Shown here piece after piece: positions 24,666-34,519 of a stretch of 64,000 bases of DNA. Source of the stretch: JAPLFM01 sp964650885 (GTDB lineage: Bacteria; Bacteroidota; Ignavibacteria; Kapaibacteriales; UBA2268); contig CAZYXG010000003.1 of the NCBI GenBank assembly GCA_964650885.1, positions 36,401-100,400 of the forward strand. The letters are read 5' to 3'. Below the pieces are notes generated by a model. The model made no database searches. It worked only from the letters and a program-made list of their open reading frames with translations, and was not told where the DNA came from. A program made the position numbers and the translations under genes. Position 1 is the first letter of the stretch. Each line of letters begins with the position of its first letter.

Positions 24666-26993
24666 TTAATCTACGTTGTAGTCTCTTTGTTCGTTTCTTT
24701 CTGGTCTTTCTTCAGAGCGTTCAGGACGGTCGTTTCCTCTATTATCTCTGCGATCTCTGTCGCCACCGCCACTTGGTCTGCGGTCTCTATCTCTTCCGCC
24801 GCCGCCATCACGTCCATATCTATCGTTACTACGAGGTGGTGGTTTTGGTCTGCTTTTTTCTGCTTCTTGTATTTCTTCAAAAGAAACATTATTTAGCACA
24901 GCTTTTCTGCTCAATCTGTATTTACCATCACGAGTGATTTCAATTAGCATAGCTTCAAAAGTTTCGCCTGGTTTGAATAACTCATCAAGGTTTTCAACTC
25001 TTTCGTTTGCTAATGCAGAAATATGAACCAACCCAGTTTGTTTAGGCATAAATTCTACTAAAGCACCAAGACCTTCTCTTAGCTCTTTAATTTTACAAGT
25101 GTAAATCTCACCTGCAATTGGTTTGCGAGTTAATTGTTCAATCATCAACTTAGCTGCATCAGATGATGCTTGTGAAGTTGCAGCAACTGTTACTGTTCCA
25201 TCGTCAGCTATATTGATTTCTGCACCAGTTTCTCTCACTATACCACGAATTGTTTCGCCACCAGTACCAATTACAGCACCAATAGTATCTATTGGAATTT
25301 TTATATATTCAAAACGTGGAGCAAATTCAGACATTTCAGTTTTAGGAGCAGGAAGCAATTCATCCATAATTCCTAAAATGTGTAATCTGCCAGCTTTTGC
25401 TTGATGTAATGCTTTAGTAAGGATTTCCATAGAAAGTCCTTCGATTTTAATATCCATTTGGCAAGCTGTGATTCCATCTTTAGAACCAGCAACTTTGAAA
25501 TCCATATCGCCTAAGAAATCTTCATCTCCAAGAATATCCGAAAGAATTGCTACTCTGTCGTCTTCGCTAATTAAACCCATTGCAATACCAGCAATTGATT
25601 TTTTAAGTGGCACACCTGCATCAAATAAAGCCAAACTACCAGCACAAACTGTTGCCATTGAAGACGAACCGTTTGATTCCAAGATGTCCGATACTATACG
25701 TACAGTGTAGCCAAAATCTTCTTGCGAAGGCATTACTTTTTTTAAAGCTCTTTCAGCCAAATTTCCGTGCCCTACTTCTCTTCTTCCTACCATACCAAAA
25801 CGCCCAACTTCACCAACTGAATATGGTGGGAAGTTATAATGCAATAAGAATCTGTTTGTGTGGTTAGGTAAAAGACCATCAATTATTTGCTCATCTTTCG
25901 ATGTACCCAAAGTAACTGTTGTTAAAGATTGAGTTTCTCCACGAGTGAAAAGTGCCGAACCGTGAGTACGAGGCAAATATTTCACTTCGCAAGCAATTGG
26001 GCGGATATCAGTAGTTGTTCTGCCGTCCAATCGTTTGTTAGAATCTAAAATCATAGCTCTCATAACTTTTTTCTCAAGTTTAGAGAAAGCTTGATTTGCT
26101 AATTTTTCTATTTTCAATGAATAAACTTCGTGTTCTCCAAATGCAGCTTTAGCTACTTCTATAGCTTTATCACGTAATTCATTGCGTTTTGATCCACGTT
26201 CAGCCTTTGTAGTAACTGAGTAAACATATTCTTTCAAATCAGCAGCGATTGCCGAATCAATAGTTGTTACTATTTCTTCTGGAATAGATTTATCATTTAC
26301 TTCTCTTTTTGGAGAATTCACTAGAGCGTGCAATTGCATTTGCAATGCATTCAGTTCACGAATTCTATCGTGTCCGAAAAGCAATGCATCAACAAATTCT
26401 TCTTCGCTGATTTCATTGCTTTCGCCTTCCACCATCATAATAGATTTATCAGAACCAGCAATTGTTATATCCAAAGAACATTCTTTCAATTGTTCAGGTG
26501 ATGGATTTGCAATATATTTACCATCTAATTTTCCAACTCTTACCTCAGAGATTGGTCCATTGAATGGAATATCAGAAATCAATAATGCAGCAGAAGCACC
26601 GAAACAAGCTAAATTCTCTGGATCTACATCTGGTTCAGCCGAAAAAACTTGAGCAATAACTTGAGTTTCATATTGCCAGTGTTTAGGGAAAAGAGGACGT
26701 AAAGGTCTATCAATCAAACGAGAAGCAAGTACTTCTTTATCTGTTGGCTTGCCTTCTCTACGGAAAAATCCACCAGGGATTTTACCAGCAGAAGCCATTT
26801 TCTCACGATATTCTACTTGCAAAGGCAAGAAGTCAATATCAAGTTTTTCTGTTTGAGCAGCCGTAGCCACTACTAAAAGCATTGTATCTCCACAACGCAC
26901 TGTTACAGAGCCGTTAGCAAATTTTGCTAACTTACCAGTTTCAAGAGAAACTTCTTTCCCATCGAACTGCATGGATACTTTATGTACCGCCAT
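24666..26993 (-). CDS. pnp: Polyribonucleotide nucleotidyltransferase (PNPase)
   Basis: PNPase degrades RNA from the 3' end with phosphate. The 775-residue protein has two RNase PH domains (PGGFFRREGKPTDKEVLASR, RPIACEVKYLPRTHGSALF), the helical linker, a KH domain (IGAVIGTGGETIRGIVRETG) and an S1 domain (CKIKELREGLGALVEF). It is some 70 residues longer than typical because of a C-terminal tail rich in Arg, Gly, Asp, Asn and Glu. It is separated from rpsO by a terminator and by a leader with a long hairpin (27047-27105), so it probably has its own promoter and post-transcriptional control. Confidence 0.97.
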   Translation of the reverse strand: MAVHKVSMQFDGKEVSLETGKLAKFANGSVTVRCGDTMLLVVATAAQTEKLDIDFLPLQVEYREKMASAGKIPGGFFRREGKPTDKEVLASRLIDRPLRPLFPKHWQYETQVIAQVFSAEPDVDPENLACFGASAALLISDIPFNGPISEVRVGKLDGKYIANPSPEQLKECSLDITIAGSDKSIMMVEGESNEISEEEFVDALLFGHDRIRELNALQMQLHALVNSPKREVNDKSIPEEIVTTIDSAIAADLKEYVYSVTTKAERGSKRNELRDKAIEVAKAAFGEHEVYSLKIEKLANQAFSKLEKKVMRAMILDSNKRLDGRTTTDIRPIACEVKYLPRTHGSALFTRGETQSLTTVTLGTSKDEQIIDGLLPNHTNRFLLHYNFPPYSVGEVGRFGMVGRREVGHGNLAERALKKVMPSQEDFGYTVRIVSDILESNGSSSMATVCAGSLALFDAGVPLKKSIAGIAMGLISEDDRVAILSDILGDEDFLGDMDFKVAGSKDGITACQMDIKIEGLSMEILTKALHQAKAGRLHILGIMDELLPAPKTEMSEFAPRFEYIKIPIDTIGAVIGTGGETIRGIVRETGAEINIADDGTVTVAATSQASSDAAKLMIEQLTRKPIAGEIYTCKIKELREGLGALVEFMPKQTGLVHISALANERVENLDELFKPGETFEAMLIEITRDGKYRLSRKAVLNNVSFEEIQEAEKSRPKPPPRSNDRYGRDGGGGRDRDRRPSGGGDRDRRDNRGNDRPERSEERPERNEQRDYNVD

Positions 26994-27046
26994 AGTATTT
27001 ATACCAATTAATTAATAAAACATTAAACAATTGCTTTTTTCTTTGT

Positions 27047-27105
27047 CGGTTTTGAGCGAAATTAAGGGCTAAACTCTCTTAGCACTTAATTTCGACCAAA
27101 AACCG
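27047..27105 (-). promoter_or_regulatory. Long hairpin in the pnp leader
   Basis: CGGTTTT pairs with AAAACCG, CGAAATTAAG with CTTAATTTCG and GCTAA with TTAGC around a six-base loop, giving about 23 pairs with two small interruptions. An outer pair AATTGC/GCAATT (27029-27034 with 27111-27116) could extend it. It ends about 53 bases before the pnp ATG. In E. coli a comparable leader stem is cut by RNase III so that PNPase can repress its own mRNA. The same job here is inferred. Confidence 0.6.
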
Positions 27106-27132
27106 CAATCGCAATTATTTTGTGTGTAAAAT

Positions 27133-27167
27133 AAAAAAAAACGGCATCAAAAGTGCCGTTTTTTTAA
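27133..27167 (-). terminator. Terminator between rpsO and pnp
   Basis: CGGCAC/TG-CCG arms (ACGGCA...TGCCGT) with long A and T runs on both sides form a compact intrinsic terminator downstream of rpsO on the minus strand. Confidence 0.8.
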
Positions 27168-27206
27168 TCTTCTTTTTAACATCTATTTTATTTGCGAACA
27201 AATAGA

Positions 27207-27473
27207 TTATTTTCTTAAAGACAAAGCACTAATGATAGCTCTGTATCTAACGATTTCATTTTTAGCTAAGTAATCCAACATCTTACGGCGTTTGGCTACC
27301 ATTGCTATTAAACCACGACGTGTGTGGTTATCTTTTTTATGCACCAACAAATGTTGAGATAAATCTAAAATTTTTGCTGTCAAAACTGCAACTTGAACTT
27401 CTGGTTTACCTGAATCTTGAGGGTTTGAACCGTGAGTCGCTACTAATTCTGCAATTGTTTCTTTGCTAACCAT
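27207..27473 (-). CDS. rpsO: 30S ribosomal protein S15
   Basis: S15 binds 16S rRNA early in small-subunit assembly. The 88-residue length and motifs GKPEVQVAVLTAKI, LSQHLLVHKKDNHTRRGL and RRKMLDYLAKNEIVRY are those of the family. It is preceded by a clear promoter that overlaps the end of ribF and followed by a terminator. Confidence 0.98.
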   Translation of the reverse strand: MVSKETIAELVATHGSNPQDSGKPEVQVAVLTAKILDLSQHLLVHKKDNHTRRGLIAMVAKRRKMLDYLAKNEIVRYRAIISALSLRK

Positions 27474-27508
27474 TTAAAGTTTTCCTGATTTTCAATTATT
27501 ATAGAAAA

Positions 27509-27539
27509 CAAATATACGAAAATATATTTATTTTTCAAA
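27509..27539 (-). promoter_or_regulatory. Promoter for rpsO (Bacteroidota type)
   Basis: On the minus strand TTTG (27539-27536), exactly 19 bases, then TATATTTG (27516-27509) match the -33 and -7 elements TTTG-N19-TAnnTTTG. The expected start of transcription is near 27502, about 30 bases before the rpsO ATG. Confidence 0.6.
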
Positions 27540-28473
27540 AATTTCTTTGCAATTCCAAAGCGATTTCTTTGTCTTTTTCTATTTGTTCTATTAGTTCAGC
27601 AGCCGAGCTAAATTTCTTTTCGTTTCTTAAGAACTTATGAAAGCTAACGAATAGACTTTTCCCATATAAATCTTGGTCAAAATCCAAGAAATGTACTTCT
27701 AAAGTAGTATGCAAATCATTTGTGAATGTAGGTCGAATTCCAATATTTGCCATTCCAAATACTTTTTTACCATCTATTTGCGATGAAACAAAGTAAACAC
27801 CATTGCCCGGCATTAGCTTATGTTTGTCTGGAGGTACTATATTTGCAGTTGGAAATCCTATAGTTTTTCCACGACCTTCGCCTTGCACCACATTGCCTTC
27901 TATAAAGTAATCATAGCCAAGCATTTCATTTGCGATTTCTACTTTGCTTTCCTGAAGTGCTGCCCTAATCTTTGTAGAAGAAATTGCTATCTCTCCTTCT
28001 ATTAGTGCATCTATTCTTTCCACTTCAAAATTTAATTCAGTACTAAGTTTATCAAGCAAATCAGAATCGCCACCTCGGTTTTTACCAAACATGTGGTCAT
28101 AGCCAATTAGTATTTTCTTCAATCCAATTTTTTTACAAAGGTAATCTTCAATAAAAACCTCAGCGGGTGTTTGTGAAAATTCATAAGAAAAAGTAATAAT
28201 CAAAACATTGGGCAGACCAACATTGCGAAGAGTGTTCACTCTTTCATTAATATTAGTCAAAAGGCGAACTGGAGGTCTGCCTTCTTTCTGCAAAGTGATT
28301 TGCGGGTGTGGATCGAATGTGATAAGTATTGGACGTAAATTTTCTTTTTCAGCAATTTCTAGCAATTGACTAATCACTTTCCTATGTCCTTTGTGAACAC
28401 CATCGAATGTGCCAAGAGTAACAATAGTATTTGGATTAAATTCTATTTCTTCGAAATCACGAAAAAGTTTCAT
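27535..28473 (-). CDS. ribF: Bifunctional riboflavin kinase/FAD synthetase
   Basis: The enzyme makes FMN from riboflavin and then FAD. The 312-residue protein has the N-terminal nucleotidyltransferase part (VTLGTFDGVHKGHRKV, GYDHMFGKNRGGD, ISSTKIRAAL) and the C-terminal riboflavin kinase domain (GEGRGKTIGFPTANI, GVYFVS, LEVHFLDFDQDLYG). Its ATG overlaps the truB stop by four bases, so truB and ribF are translationally coupled. Confidence 0.96.
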   Translation of the reverse strand: MKLFRDFEEIEFNPNTIVTLGTFDGVHKGHRKVISQLLEIAEKENLRPILITFDPHPQITLQKEGRPPVRLLTNINERVNTLRNVGLPNVLIITFSYEFSQTPAEVFIEDYLCKKIGLKKILIGYDHMFGKNRGGDSDLLDKLSTELNFEVERIDALIEGEIAISSTKIRAALQESKVEIANEMLGYDYFIEGNVVQGEGRGKTIGFPTANIVPPDKHKLMPGNGVYFVSSQIDGKKVFGMANIGIRPTFTNDLHTTLEVHFLDFDQDLYGKSLFVSFHKFLRNEKKFSSAAELIEQIEKDKEIALELQRNF

Positions 28474-29207
28474 ATTCTTTTCAATTTTAAATGCTCGTTG
28501 TCTTTTCTCATTTGGTGGAATACCTTGCCCGAAATTGCATCAGTCAAATCGAAATCCATAACTCTAGTGCGAATCAAATTCGACATGTATCCACCAACAC
28601 CAAGTCTTTCACCAATATCATTGCATAGCGAACGTATGTATGTGCCTTTAGAGCAAGTTACTTCAAACACTACATAAGGTAAATCTATTACATTTATTTT
28701 AATATTTGTGATATTAATTTCACGGGCTTTTAGCACCACTTCTTCATTTCGGCGAGCTAATTCATAGGAGCGAACTCCGTTTACTTTTTTTGCAGAAAAA
28801 ATCGGGGGCACCTGCATTTGTACACCTGAAAATGAAGCTATAGCTGTTTGAATTTCTTCTTCGGTCAAATGAGAAATATCAATTAGGTTTTCTTCATCGC
28901 TTTCCATATCGAAAGTTTTGGTAGTATTGCCTAATTTCAAAGTTGCAAGATAAGTTTTATCGGAAGAAGAATATGATTCTAATTGCTTAGTCGCTTTACC
29001 TAAAGCTATTACCAAAAGTCCAGTTGCAAGTGGATCTAAAGTGCCGCCATGTCCAACTTTTTTTATTTGAGTAGCACCACGTACTTTTGCTACAGCATCG
29101 AATGATGACCAGCCAACTGGTTTATCAACCAATATCAATACACCTTCAGTGAAAGCTTTCTCACGAATTTCTTCAATAGTGTAATTTGTCTTGTTAGTAA
29201 TAATCAT
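28470..29207 (-). CDS. truB: tRNA pseudouridine(55) synthase
   Basis: The enzyme converts U55 in the T loop of tRNA to pseudouridine. The 245-residue protein has LVDKPVGWSSFDAVAKVRG, the catalytic Asp in GHGGTLDPLATGLLVIALG, and CSKGTYIRSLCNDIGERLG. It is near the short end of the family and lacks a long C-terminal PUA extension. It sits between rbfA and ribF in the conserved cluster. Confidence 0.96.
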   Translation of the reverse strand: MIITNKTNYTIEEIREKAFTEGVLILVDKPVGWSSFDAVAKVRGATQIKKVGHGGTLDPLATGLLVIALGKATKQLESYSSSDKTYLATLKLGNTTKTFDMESDEENLIDISHLTEEEIQTAIASFSGVQMQVPPIFSAKKVNGVRSYELARRNEEVVLKAREINITNIKINVIDLPYVVFEVTCSKGTYIRSLCNDIGERLGVGGYMSNLIRTRVMDFDLTDAISGKVFHQMRKDNEHLKLKRI

Positions 29208-29215
29208 TTGGGGAA

Positions 29216-29569
29216 TTATGCAGTAGTTTGGTCTAACTTACTTTTATCAATGAGTTTTTGGATGTGCTCCATTTGGTCGAGTGCGTCGTCCACGTAGAAT
29301 TTCAAATCTGGTATATAGCGAAGTTCTGCGTTGCGTTTCAAAGCTCCTTTCACTCTATGTATATTCAATTCCAGTATTGGAATAAGCTCAAGAGGTCTGA
29401 GCTTATTTCCAAGTACACTGAAAAATATTTTTGCATTTTGCAAATCGGGAGAAACCATAACATTTGTTACAGTAACTAATCCAGCAGAATATTCTTTACC
29501 AATTTCATCAAATACCGATGAAAGTGCTCTTTTAATAACCGAAGCTACTTTTTCTGTACGTATTGACAT
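29216..29569 (-). CDS. rbfA: 30S ribosome-binding factor A
   Basis: RbfA is a KH-type maturation factor of the small subunit, important in the cold. The 117-residue sequence starts IRTEKVASVIKRALSSVF, continues GLVTVTNVMVSPDLQNAKIFF and ends with the family pattern LRYIPDLKFYVDDALD. It begins two bases after the infB stop. Confidence 0.95.
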   Translation of the reverse strand: MSIRTEKVASVIKRALSSVFDEIGKEYSAGLVTVTNVMVSPDLQNAKIFFSVLGNKLRPLELIPILELNIHRVKGALKRNAELRYIPDLKFYVDDALDQMEHIQKLIDKSKLDQTTA

Positions 29570-29571
29570 TT

Positions 29572-32500
29572 TTATTTCTTAATAGTACGTTTAGTTTCAA
29601 CAGTTTTGTAGCATTCTATTATGTCGCCAATAATTATATCATTGAAACCATCAAGTAAAATACCGCATTCATAAGATTCATTAACTGTCTTTGCGTCATC
29701 TTTCTCACGTTTCAATTGCTTGATTGAGCCAGAATAAATTTCTAAACCATCTCGCATCACTTTCACTTTGTCATTTCTATTGATTTTACCAGTCAACACA
29801 TAGCAACCAGCAATTGTTCCAATTTTAGAAATTTTATATAAAGCTCTGATTTCAACAGTACCAGTTACAACTTGGCTAAGTACAGGTCTTAACATACCTT
29901 CCACTGCCAATTGAATATCGTTGATACAGTCGTAGATAATTTCGTATTCTCTAATTTCTACATCTTCATCGTCAGCTAAGCGTTTTGCTTTTTGCGATGG
30001 CGAGGTATGAAAACCAACTACAATAGCTCCTGAAGCTTTTGCAAGCATTACATCCGATTCAGAAATCTCTCCAACACCTTTATGCAAGATATTGATACGA
30101 ACTTCATCATGACTTAATTTCTGCAATGAATCTGTCAATGCTTCCAATGAACCAGAAACGTCTGCTTTCAAAATTACGTACAAATCTTTCACACCACCAA
30201 GCTTAATTTGCTCAGAAATCTGATCAAGAGTAATATGGCGAACTTGTCTAAATTCCTGTTCACGTTTCAATTGTTTTCTTTCGTTGGCTATACGTCTTGC
30301 TTCCGAATCTGTATTGACTACCACAAAACTATCGCCTGCACTTGGCACAATATCGAAACCAATAACTCTAACTGGATGCGAAGGAGTTGTGATTTCTACT
30401 TTATTACTACGCTCATCGAACATAGCACGAACTCTACCAAATGAAGTTCCAGCCACGAAATTATCGCCAACTTTCAAACTTCCTTTCTGAACTACTACTG
30501 TAGTAACAGCACCAAGACCTTTGTCCATGTGTGCTTCTATTACAGTTCCACGAGCGTTTCTATCTGGATTAGCTTTAAGCTCTTTAAGCTCAGCTTCCAA
30601 CAAAATAGCGTCTAATAATTTATCAATGTTCTGACCAAACTTAGCTGAAATTTCAACACTTTGATTTTTACCACCCCACTCTTCTACAAGAACATCGTGG
30701 TCAGCAAGTTGTTGTTTAATTCTATCTGGTTTAGAATCTGGCTTATCCATTTTATTGATTGCAACAATAATTGGAACACCAGCCGCTTTTGAGTGACTAA
30801 TTGCTTCTATTGTTTGAGGCATCACGCTATCATCTGCTGCTACTACTAACACAACAATATCAGTAACTTGAGCACCACGAGCACGCATAGCTGTAAAAGC
30901 TTCGTGACCTGGAGTATCTAAGAAAGTGATTTGTTTGCCACCATTATCGACCATATAAGCACCAATGTGCTGAGTGATACCACCTGATTCGCCTGCTACC
31001 ACTGTAGTTTTACGAATAAAGTCTAACAATGATGTTTTGCCATGATCCACGTGACCCATAATAGTTACTATTGGAGGTCTTGGCAACAATGATTCTTCAT
31101 CGTCCACTTCATCTTCTATCACCTGAGATTCTTTCTCATCTAAGAAGTCAACTTCGAAGCCGTAATCACTTGCTATAAGTGTGATTGTATCTTTGTCCAA
31201 TCGCTGATTAATCGTAACCATCAGCCCAAGTTGCATACATTTGATGATGATTTCATTAGGGTTAATGTTCATCAAGCCAGCCAAATCGCTAGTTGTTACA
31301 AATTCTGCCAACTCTAATTGGAATGCCGCTTTGTCTTTTTCAGCTTGTAATTTTTCTTCTTTCTCTTCTCTTTCTTGTTTTTTCTTTTGACGAATTTTAG
31401 CTCTGAAACTTCCAGCACTAGTATCGTCCATTCCAGAAAGAGTTTGTTTAATAGCTCTATTCACATCCACTTCAGAGATTTGCTCTCTAACCGAACGTTT
31501 TTTCTTTTTCTTGCCTAAACCAATTCTATCGTTCAATGAACCAATTTTCAAAGGACCATCTGGTTTGTTGCCACCACCAGGTCCACGGTTTGGTCCTCCG
31601 AATTTATTACCAGTACTTGGTCTATCAGCAGGTAAATTGATTTTACCAACAATAGTTAAGCCCTTAAGATTATTTCTATCTTGACCAACACCAACTTCAA
31701 CAATGTTCATCCTTTTGCGTTTACCAGGAGCCGCATTCGGATCTCTTGGTGCATTATTAGGAGCATTATTATCACGATTTTGAGGAGGACGATTATCTCT
31801 ACCTTGGTAAGGAGCTCTTTCCCCTGGTCTTGGTGGTCTATTATCTCTATTTTGATAATTAGGTCTGTCGCCACTTCCAGCTGGTCTGTCGCCTTGAGGC
31901 CTTGGTGGTCTGTTATCTCTATTTGCGTTGTTGTCACGATTAAAACCACCCTCTCTTGGAGNNNNNNNNNNNNNNNNNNNNNNNNNNNNNNNNNNNNNNN
32001 NNNNNNNNNNNNNNNNNNNNNNNNNNNNNNNNNNNNNNNNNNNNNNNNNNNNNNNNNNNNNGGTCTGTTATCTCTATTTGCGTTGTTGTCACGATTAAAA
32101 CCACCCTCTCTTGGAGCTTGTGGCCTTCCATCTCTATTTCTATCGTTTGGTCTGCTACCCTGATAACCTCTTTGTGGAGTGTTATAAGTATTAAACTTAG
32201 ATAAATCTACTTTGTCGCCAACTTTATGTTGAGATTCAGAAGAGATAGGTTGAATAACGTCATAATCTGGTTTATTGCTAATTTTAGTGATTGGTTGTTC
32301 TTCAATCTTAGCAGCAATTTCAATTTTTTCAGCTTTCACTTCTGCAACTGGCTCTTTTGCCAATTCAACTTTTGCTGGCTGCTTCACTTCGGCAACTGGT
32401 GCAGAGGCAGTAGCCACTGGTACTGCTGTTTCTATAGATTTAGCTTTAGTAACCTTTTTTGCTTTAGGTTTTTCTTCTAAATCAATTTTAACTTCAGTTG

Positions 32501-32933
32501 TTTTCTCTGCTACTTTTGTTTCTGCTTTTGGCTGCTCTTTTTTAACAGGTGCAGGTTTTTCAACAGGCGGCGCCACAAATACAGGAGTTTCCAATCTTTC
32601 AACTGGAGCAACTGCAACGGGAGCAGGAGCTTCCACTTTTGCTATTGGAGCTTGAGCAGCAGTAGCTGGCTCATAATAATCTTGATCGTAATCAGACTCA
32701 TCAGAATTGATTGCTTTCTTAAAGTCTTTATGCTTCTGAAGTTTATTTCTTTGTGCTTCAGCTGTTTTTTTCTCTTTTTTAAACTTATCGTAAACAGCAT
32801 CAACCATATCGCCAGATAGTTTCGCAAGTGGTTTGTTGTCTATGGCAAACCCCTTCCCGTGTAAGTATTCTACGATTGAATCCTTACTAATATTGATTTC
32901 TGCTGCTAGCTTAAAGAGTTTAATATCTGCCAT
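29572..32933 (-). CDS. infB: Translation initiation factor IF-2 (interrupted by an assembly gap)
   Basis: IF-2 is the GTPase that places initiator tRNA on the ribosome. From the start at 32933 come the N-terminal IF2_N domain (KLFKLAAEINISKDSIVEYL), a long Ala/Pro/Lys/Glu linker, and an Arg/Asn/Asp/Gly/Pro-rich stretch broken by 100 N. After the gap the frame continues as RDNRPPRPQGDRPAG and through KRKRMNIVEVG into a second IF2_N-like region and the G domain (GHVDHGKTSLLDF, DTPGHEAF, NKMDKP). Removing the duplicated 55-mer and the Ns (155 bases) puts both halves in one frame of 1068 residues. A start at 31710 for a short protein is therefore an artefact. Confidence 0.93.
31962..32061. other. 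Assembly gap 3 (100 N) inside infB, flanked by identical 55-mers
   Basis: Bases 31907-31961 and 32062-32116 are identical. They code for the repeat-like segment GGFNRDNNANRDNR of IF-2. The real sequence may have no gap, or a few more repeat units in frame. Confidence 0.95.
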
Positions 32934-32981
32934 AAATTGTGCTAAACTTTCTTAAAATTTAAATAAAGAGAAAAATAAAAA

Positions 32982-34307
32982 TTACACTTCCATATTCTTG
33001 ATTTTATCAACCAAGTATGGATTTTCTTGTTCGTCGAATTCAATTAAAATGATTTGTCTCAATTCAATAATTGTTTCTTTCGACATACCTTCCAATTTGA
33101 GCAATTCAAGTGGGTCTGTTTCTAGGAATTCCCTAGCTGTAGTTATACTAATAGCAGCAAGTTTAGACAATAAATCTTCTCCAAGCTCATTAATAAATTC
33201 ATTAAGTTCAATATCTTCGCCACCTTCTTTCACTAGAGTCAAAGAGAATCCAGTTAATTTAGAAGCCAAACGAACATTCTGCCCATTTCTTCCAATTGCC
33301 AAAGACACTTGGTCATCTGGCACAGTAACAGTTGCAGTTCTTGTTTCAAAAGAAATTTGAATATCTTTCACTTTCGCAGGAGACAACGCTTTTTTGATAA
33401 ATTCCTCGTGGTCATCTGAAAACTCAATCAAATCAATATTTTCATTGTTCAACTCACGTACGATTGAATGGATACGAATACCTTTCATACCAACGCAAGC
33501 TCCAACTGGATCCACTCTGTCGTCCAAAGAAGAAACTGCTACTTTAGATCTTTCGCCTGGATCTCTTGCGATTGAGCGTATTTGAATAATTCCGTCATAA
33601 ATCTCAGGAATTTCAATCTCAAACAATCTAGCCAAGAATTCATCGGAAGCACGTGAAAGAAGAACTTCTGGCTGACCGCCTGCTCCATTTCTTCGTACAT
33701 CTTTAATAATGGCTCTAATTACTTGACCTTTTTTATACTTAAATGGCTCATTTGGGATTTGTTCATCTCTATGAAGCGACATTTCAGTTTTATTATACAT
33801 CACAATAACATCATTTCGGCGTACCATATGGACTTCCCCAACTATGATTTCCCCGATTTTAGAATAATATTCGTTAAAGATGTTATCTTTTTCAATTTCT
33901 CTAATTCTTTGATTCAAATTTTGCGAAGCCAAAGAAACTAATCTTCGACCAAAACTATCAGCGATATTATCTAAAGTTATTTCTTCAATAAATTCATTGC
34001 CAAGTTCGTACTCGCCTTCTTCGCTATACTTTAGAACTTCTACTAAAGATATTTCCAACATAGGGTCTTCAACTGTTTCCACGATTGTACGAGTAAGGTA
34101 TATCTCAATATCGCCTTTATCCATATTCAAGATAATATCGAATTGAGATTCAGCACCATACTTTTTTCTAACAATCATAGCAAGAGTGTCTTCCATTACG
34201 CCTTGCAATATGTCTTTATCTATATTCTTATTCTTTGCCATATCGGCAAACGATTCGATAATTAATTTCTTATCTACTTGATGTTTATTGACTTTGCGTC
34301 TTGCCAT
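32982..34307 (-). CDS. nusA: Transcription termination/antitermination protein NusA
   Basis: NusA binds RNA polymerase and controls pausing, termination and antitermination. The 441-residue protein has the N-terminal polymerase-binding domain, S1 ([18 protein letters not shown]), two KH domains ([46 protein letters not shown]) and one C-terminal helix-hairpin-helix-like segment ([28 protein letters not shown]). It starts the minus-strand cluster. rimP, its usual upstream neighbour, is absent here. Confidence 0.96.
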   Translation of the reverse strand: MARRKVNKHQVDKKLIIESFADMAKNKNIDKDILQGVMEDTLAMIVRKKYGAESQFDIILNMDKGDIEIYLTRTIVETVEDPMLEISLVEVLKYSEEGEYELGNEFIEEITLDNIADSFGRRLVSLASQNLNQRIREIEKDNIFNEYYSKIGEIIVGEVHMVRRNDVIVMYNKTEMSLHRDEQIPNEPFKYKKGQVIRAIIKDVRRNGAGGQPEVLLSRASDEFLARLFEIEIPEIYDGIIQIRSIARDPGERSKVAVSSLDDRVDPVGACVGMKGIRIHSIVRELNNENIDLIEFSDDHEEFIKKALSPAKVKDIQISFETRTATVTVPDDQVSLAIGRNGQNVRLASKLTGFSLTLVKEGGEDIELNEFINELGEDLLSKLAAISITTAREFLETDPLELLKLEGMSKETIIELRQIILIEFDEQENPYLVDKIKNMEV

Positions 34308-34340
34308 CTTATTGCTTTACAAAGTATTTTTATAAAAAAA

Positions 34341-34353
34341 GGGCTTTTAGCCC
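34341..34353 (-). terminator. Mini-terminator in the nusA leader (possible attenuator)
   Basis: On the minus strand GGGCTaaaAGCCC is followed by seven T, about 34 bases before the nusA ATG. No gene lies upstream on this strand, so it would act in the leader of nusA itself. Confidence 0.5.
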
Positions 34354-34366
34354 ATTTGATTGATTA

Positions 34367-34374
34367 CAAATTTA
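34367..34374 (-). promoter_or_regulatory. Candidate -7 promoter element for nusA
   Basis: On the minus strand this reads TAAATTTG, matching TAnnTTTG. Nineteen bases upstream stands TATG where TTTG is expected. The predicted transcript would begin just before the leader hairpin at 34341-34353. Confidence 0.45.
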
Positions 34375-34469
34375 CAATATTTATCTGTAAAATCATAGTT
34401 TTTAAAGAAAACTTCTAATAAAATTCAATTATATACTTCTTTTGAGTGAAATATTTGCCCAATTACTAG

Positions 34470-34477
34470 TAATTTTG
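34470..34477 (+). promoter_or_regulatory. Candidate -7 promoter element for gcdH
   Basis: TAATTTTG matches TAnnTTTG 43 bases before the ATG at 34520. It lies inside the longer open frame that begins at 34442, which argues that the true start is 34520. Confidence 0.35.
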
Positions 34478-34519
34478 TTCTCAAATATAATTACACAAAA
34501 TCATAAAATCGGAATATTT

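Noticed and set aside
24642..24896. Open frames over the pnp tail
   Set aside because: They are other-frame reads of the Arg/Gly-rich repeat-like end of pnp.
29572..31710. Separate shorter IF-2 gene starting at 31710
   Set aside because: The frame upstream is coding and joins the N-terminal half once the assembly gap is collapsed.
34442..34519. Longer start for the glutaryl-CoA dehydrogenase
   Set aside because: It begins with TTG, adds a hydrophobic stretch foreign to the family and covers a promoter-like TAATTTTG.
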